Shown piece after piece: positions 30,944 through 33,258 of a DNA stretch of 33,258 nucleotides. The notes under the pieces were generated by a model. The model made no database searches. It was not told where the DNA came from and saw nothing but the letters and a program-made list of their open reading frames with translations. The translations under genes and the position numbers were made by a program. How positions within the stretch are numbered: the stretch's first letter is position 1; the number at the start of each line of letters is the position of its first letter. This stretch comes from an uncultured Clostridia bacterium (GTDB taxonomy: Bacteria; Bacillota; Clostridia; Christensenellales; Aristaeellaceae): positions 1 through 33,258 of the forward strand of contig CANRLC010000025.1 in the NCBI GenBank assembly GCA_947631405.1, in the 5' to 3' direction.

Positions 30944-32671
30944 ATGGAACTGATCACACTTGAAACCGCACTGAACACGGGCTGGATATTGCTCGGCGCG
31001 GCGCTGGTCTTCTTCATGCAGGCGGGCTTCGCGATGGTGGAGACGGGCTTCACCCGCGCGAAGAACGCGGGCAACATCATCATGAAAAACCTGATGGACT
31101 TCTGCCTCGGCACACCGATCTTCTGGCTGATCGGCTTCGGCATCATGTTCGGCGGCACGAGCAAGTTCATCGGCGGGCTGGATCTGTTCACCGACGCCGG
31201 AGGCGATTGGGCGACGCTGATCTTCCAGACCGTCTTCTGCGCGACCTCGGCGACGATCGTCTCCGGCGCGATGGCCGAGCGCACGAAGTTTTCCGCCTAC
31301 TGCATCTACTCGATGATCATCTCGGCGGTGATCTACCCGATCTCCGGCCACTGGATCTGGGGCGGCGGCTGGCTGGCGCAGCTCGGCTTCCACGATTTCG
31401 CCGGCTCTGCGGCCGTCCACATGGTCGGCGGCGTGGCGGCGTTCGTCGGCGCGGCGATCCTCGGCCCGCGCATCGGCAAATACGGCAAGGACGGCAAGGC
31501 GCGCGCCATCCCGGGGCACTCCCTGACGCTCGGCGCGCTGGGCGTGTTCATCCTGTGGTTCTGCTGGTTCGGGTTTAACGGCTGCTCCACCGTCGCCCTG
31601 ACGGGCGGCGCGGACGAGACGGCGGCCCGCGTCTTCGTGACCACGAACCTCGCGGCGGCGGTCGCGACGGTGACCGTCATGTGCGTCACATGGGTGCGCT
31701 ACAAGAAGCCCGACGTCTCCATGACCCTCAACGGCACGCTCGCGGGCCTCGTGGCGGTGACCGCCGGTTGCGACGTGGTGACGCCTGCGGGCGCGGCGAT
31801 CATCGGCATCGTCGCCGGGTTCGCGGTCGTCTTCGGCATCGAGTTCATCGACCAGAAGATCAAGGTGGACGATCCCGTCGGCGCGGTCGGCGTACACGGG
31901 TTGTGCGGCGCGCTGGGAACGCTGCTCACGGGCCTGCTTGCCTACTACACCGGAAACGACGTCACGCGGATGGGCCTGCTCTACGGCGGCGGGTTCCGCT
32001 TCCTCGGCGTGCAGGCGCTGGGCGTGGTCGCGGTTGTCGCGTGGGTCGCGGTGACGATGACGGTCGTCTTCACGCTGCTCAAGAAGACCATCGGCCTGCG
32101 CGTGAGCAAGGCCGAGGAGCTGATGGGCCTCGACAAGCCGGAGCACGGCCTGACGAGCGCCTACGCGGACTTCATGCCCGTCGTCAGCGTGCTCGGCACC
32201 GAGGCCGGGGAGGCGCAGGCGATCGCCGCGGTCGGCAGCGCTGCCGTCCCGCCCGAGGCGCCCGTCGAGCCGGCTAAGGCGGTTCCGGTCACGCGCGTGT
32301 CCGGCGAGGGCGCGCCGAGCATGCACAAGGTCGTCGTCATCACGCGCCAGTCGCGCTTCGAGGCGCTCAAGAACGCGATGAGCGCCATCGGCGTCACCGG
32401 TATGACGCTGACCAACGTCGCGGGCTGCGGCCAGCAGAAGGGCGCGGCGGAGTATTATCGCGGCGTTCCGGTCGATGTGATGCTCCTGCCCAAGATCAAG
32501 CTGGAGATCGTGGTCTCCGCCATCCCGGTGGAGAAGGTGGTCGATGCCGCGCGCAAGGCGCTGTACACGGGCCATATCGGCGACGGCAAGATCTTCGTGT
32601 ACGACGTGGCGGACGTGGTCAAGGTGCGCACCGGGGAACACGGCTTCGACGCGCTTCAGGACGAGGAGTGA
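30944..32671 (+). CDS. amt: Ammonium transporter fused to a PII signal domain
   Basis: 575 residues. Residues 1-~425 form an AmtB-type ammonium channel with about eleven helices: N-terminal QAGFAMVETGFTRAKNAGN, the family signature HDFAGSAAVHMVGG with pore His159, and VGVHGLCGALGT with pore His318. A flexible Ala/Pro linker leads to a C-terminal GlnB/GlnK-like domain (460-575) with GVTGMTLTNVAGCGQQKG, LLPKIKLEIVV and TGHIGDGKIFVYDVADVVKVRTGE. It aligns without gaps to E. coli GlnB over the first 58 positions; the uridylylated Tyr51 is replaced by Val510. Fusion implies built-in regulation of the channel by ATP/ADP or 2-oxoglutarate. The ATG at 30944 follows AAAGGGGA. Confidence 0.95.
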   Translation: MELITLETALNTGWILLGAALVFFMQAGFAMVETGFTRAKNAGNIIMKNLMDFCLGTPIFWLIGFGIMFGGTSKFIGGLDLFTDAGGDWATLIFQTVFCATSATIVSGAMAERTKFSAYCIYSMIISAVIYPISGHWIWGGGWLAQLGFHDFAGSAAVHMVGGVAAFVGAAILGPRIGKYGKDGKARAIPGHSLTLGALGVFILWFCWFGFNGCSTVALTGGADETAARVFVTTNLAAAVATVTVMCVTWVRYKKPDVSMTLNGTLAGLVAVTAGCDVVTPAGAAIIGIVAGFAVVFGIEFIDQKIKVDDPVGAVGVHGLCGALGTLLTGLLAYYTGNDVTRMGLLYGGGFRFLGVQALGVVAVVAWVAVTMTVVFTLLKKTIGLRVSKAEELMGLDKPEHGLTSAYADFMPVVSVLGTEAGEAQAIAAVGSAAVPPEAPVEPAKAVPVTRVSGEGAPSMHKVVVITRQSRFEALKNAMSAIGVTGMTLTNVAGCGQQKGAAEYYRGVPVDVMLLPKIKLEIVVSAIPVEKVVDAARKALYTGHIGDGKIFVYDVADVVKVRTGEHGFDALQDEE

Positions 32672-32695
32672 GCGCGAGGCTCATAGCATGAGGAA

Positions 32696-32725
32696 AGGCT
32701 CCGCCTTCTGTGGAGGGCGGAGCCT
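32696..32725 (+). terminator. Strong hairpin after amt without T-tract
   Basis: AGGCTCCGCC pairs perfectly with GGCGGAGCCT over 10 bp with a 10-nt loop, but CTCCTGCG follows rather than a T-run. It may protect the 3' end or act as a Rho-dependent or processing site. Confidence 0.5.
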
Positions 32726-32854
32726 CTCCTGCGCTTATGACGATTTTGTGACGATTCGGCATAGTTGGCCGTGCGCACGCTGCGCAGACTTTGCGCGAAT
32801 GAGATCAAAACGGCGCGGCAAGCAAGCCGATTGTGACGGCGCGGACGCGCGAGG

Positions 32855-32875
32855 AGCGCTTGGGGGCGCTTTTTT
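32855..32875 (+). terminator. Terminator downstream of amt
   Basis: AGCGC (32855-32859) pairs with GCGCT (32866-32870) and is followed by TTTTT. The region 32672-33127 contains no gene I can support. Confidence 0.6.
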
Positions 32876-33127
32876 GCGGGCGCATTGTGCGCAAAAGCGC
32901 CGGGATGCGTCGCTTTATGCGGCGGAAACGGCAAAATGAAAAAATTTTTTTGTTTTGGCAAGGCTGAGAAGAACATTCGACTTTTGGCCCACTGGATCAC
33001 GCCGAATGAGGAACAGGCGAAGGACAAGCCGCCGAATGGCGGATGAATTGCGGCTTAAGCGGAAGGAATGTTCGTGTTTTTGGTTACAAAATGTTCATGA
33101 ACTCGCAAAAAACCAGTAAAAAAACGG

Positions 33128-33156
33128 TTGACAAGCGCAAGTTCATGCGCTATACT
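33128..33156 (+). promoter_or_regulatory. Strong promoter at window end, probably rRNA operon
   Basis: TTGACA (33128-33133) and TATACT (33151-33156) are separated by 17 bp, with an inverted repeat GCGCA/TGCGC in the spacer and A-rich sequence upstream. A palindrome GTTCATGAAC (33093-33102) lies just before it. Confidence 0.8.
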
Positions 33157-33162
33157 GACAAT

Positions 33163-33258
33163 ACTCCGTGCGAGCGGAGATTGATCCTTGAAAACGATAC
33201 AGAGACAAGAAGAACGCGCGGGAGCGGCGATCACGGCCGCTTCCGAAAGAACAGTCAA
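33163..33258 (+). other. Probable leader of a ribosomal RNA operon (partial)
   Basis: After the promoter come a short hairpin (CTCCG/CGGAG) and GATCCTTGAAAAC...AGAGACAAG, which resembles the TTGAAAACTGAACA-type leader upstream of rRNA genes in Firmicutes. There is no ribosome binding site or start codon up to the window edge. The rRNA itself would lie beyond 33258. Confidence 0.45.

Noticed and set aside
32688-32939. Small open frame of 83 residues after amt
   Set aside because: It starts inside a strong hairpin, crosses a terminator and has no recognisable family or good ribosome binding site.

Overview
The window looks like a chromosomal segment of a G+C-rich Gram-positive bacterium of the Clostridia, possibly a Christensenellales-type gut organism; that placement is inference. 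The supporting signs are a T-box in front of thrS, an infC-rpmI-rplT operon behind an attenuator leader, the rho-rpmE-yqhQ-prmC-prfA-tsaC gene order, an S21 protein, a sortase B with a giant sorted surface protein, and an Amt-PII fusion. Nearly every operon has a sigma-A-type promoter with exactly 17 bp between its boxes.

Layout. 1-2975: rpsU with promoter and terminator, a Trm11-like RNA methyltransferase, then on the minus strand a small-molecule-type methyltransferase and a two-helix membrane protein. 2976-4832: rho and rpmE. 4887-10235: a tight, mostly overlapping gene run (XRE regulator, small membrane protein, YqhQ, PrmC, RF1, threonylcarbamoyl-AMP synthase, deoxyinosine glycosylase), followed after a short gap by pyrimidine-nucleoside phosphorylase and two genes for a heterodimeric ABC exporter (10264-15229). 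15226-17332: T-box-controlled thrS, whose product lacks most of the TGS domain. 17365-18733: infC-rpmI-rplT with an attenuator. 18734-19721: about 1 kb without a convincing gene, holding a G+C-rich 131-bp-period repeat, a promoter and a ~510-nt hairpin-rich leader. 19722-29988: a three-gene operon with overlapping stops and starts, encoding a 2698-residue cell-wall adhesin, a class B sortase with a long disordered spacer, and a secreted protein of unknown function. 30088-30588: an A+T-rich GNAT acetyltransferase that looks foreign. 30846-32671: the Amt-PII fusion with a palindrome between the promoter boxes. 32672-33258: no convincing gene; it ends with a strong promoter and what looks like an rRNA operon leader.

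The region most worth following up is 18838-29988. The adhesin carries an N-terminal SH3-like segment, a Cys/His motif, a choice-of-anchor-A-like head, about twelve Spy0128-like repeats, two CnaB repeats and a non-standard LLGTG sorting signal. The dedicated sortase and the unknown secreted protein are translationally linked to it, and a long structured 5' leader precedes it. Functional assignments are by motif recognition from the translated sequence; no database search was run.
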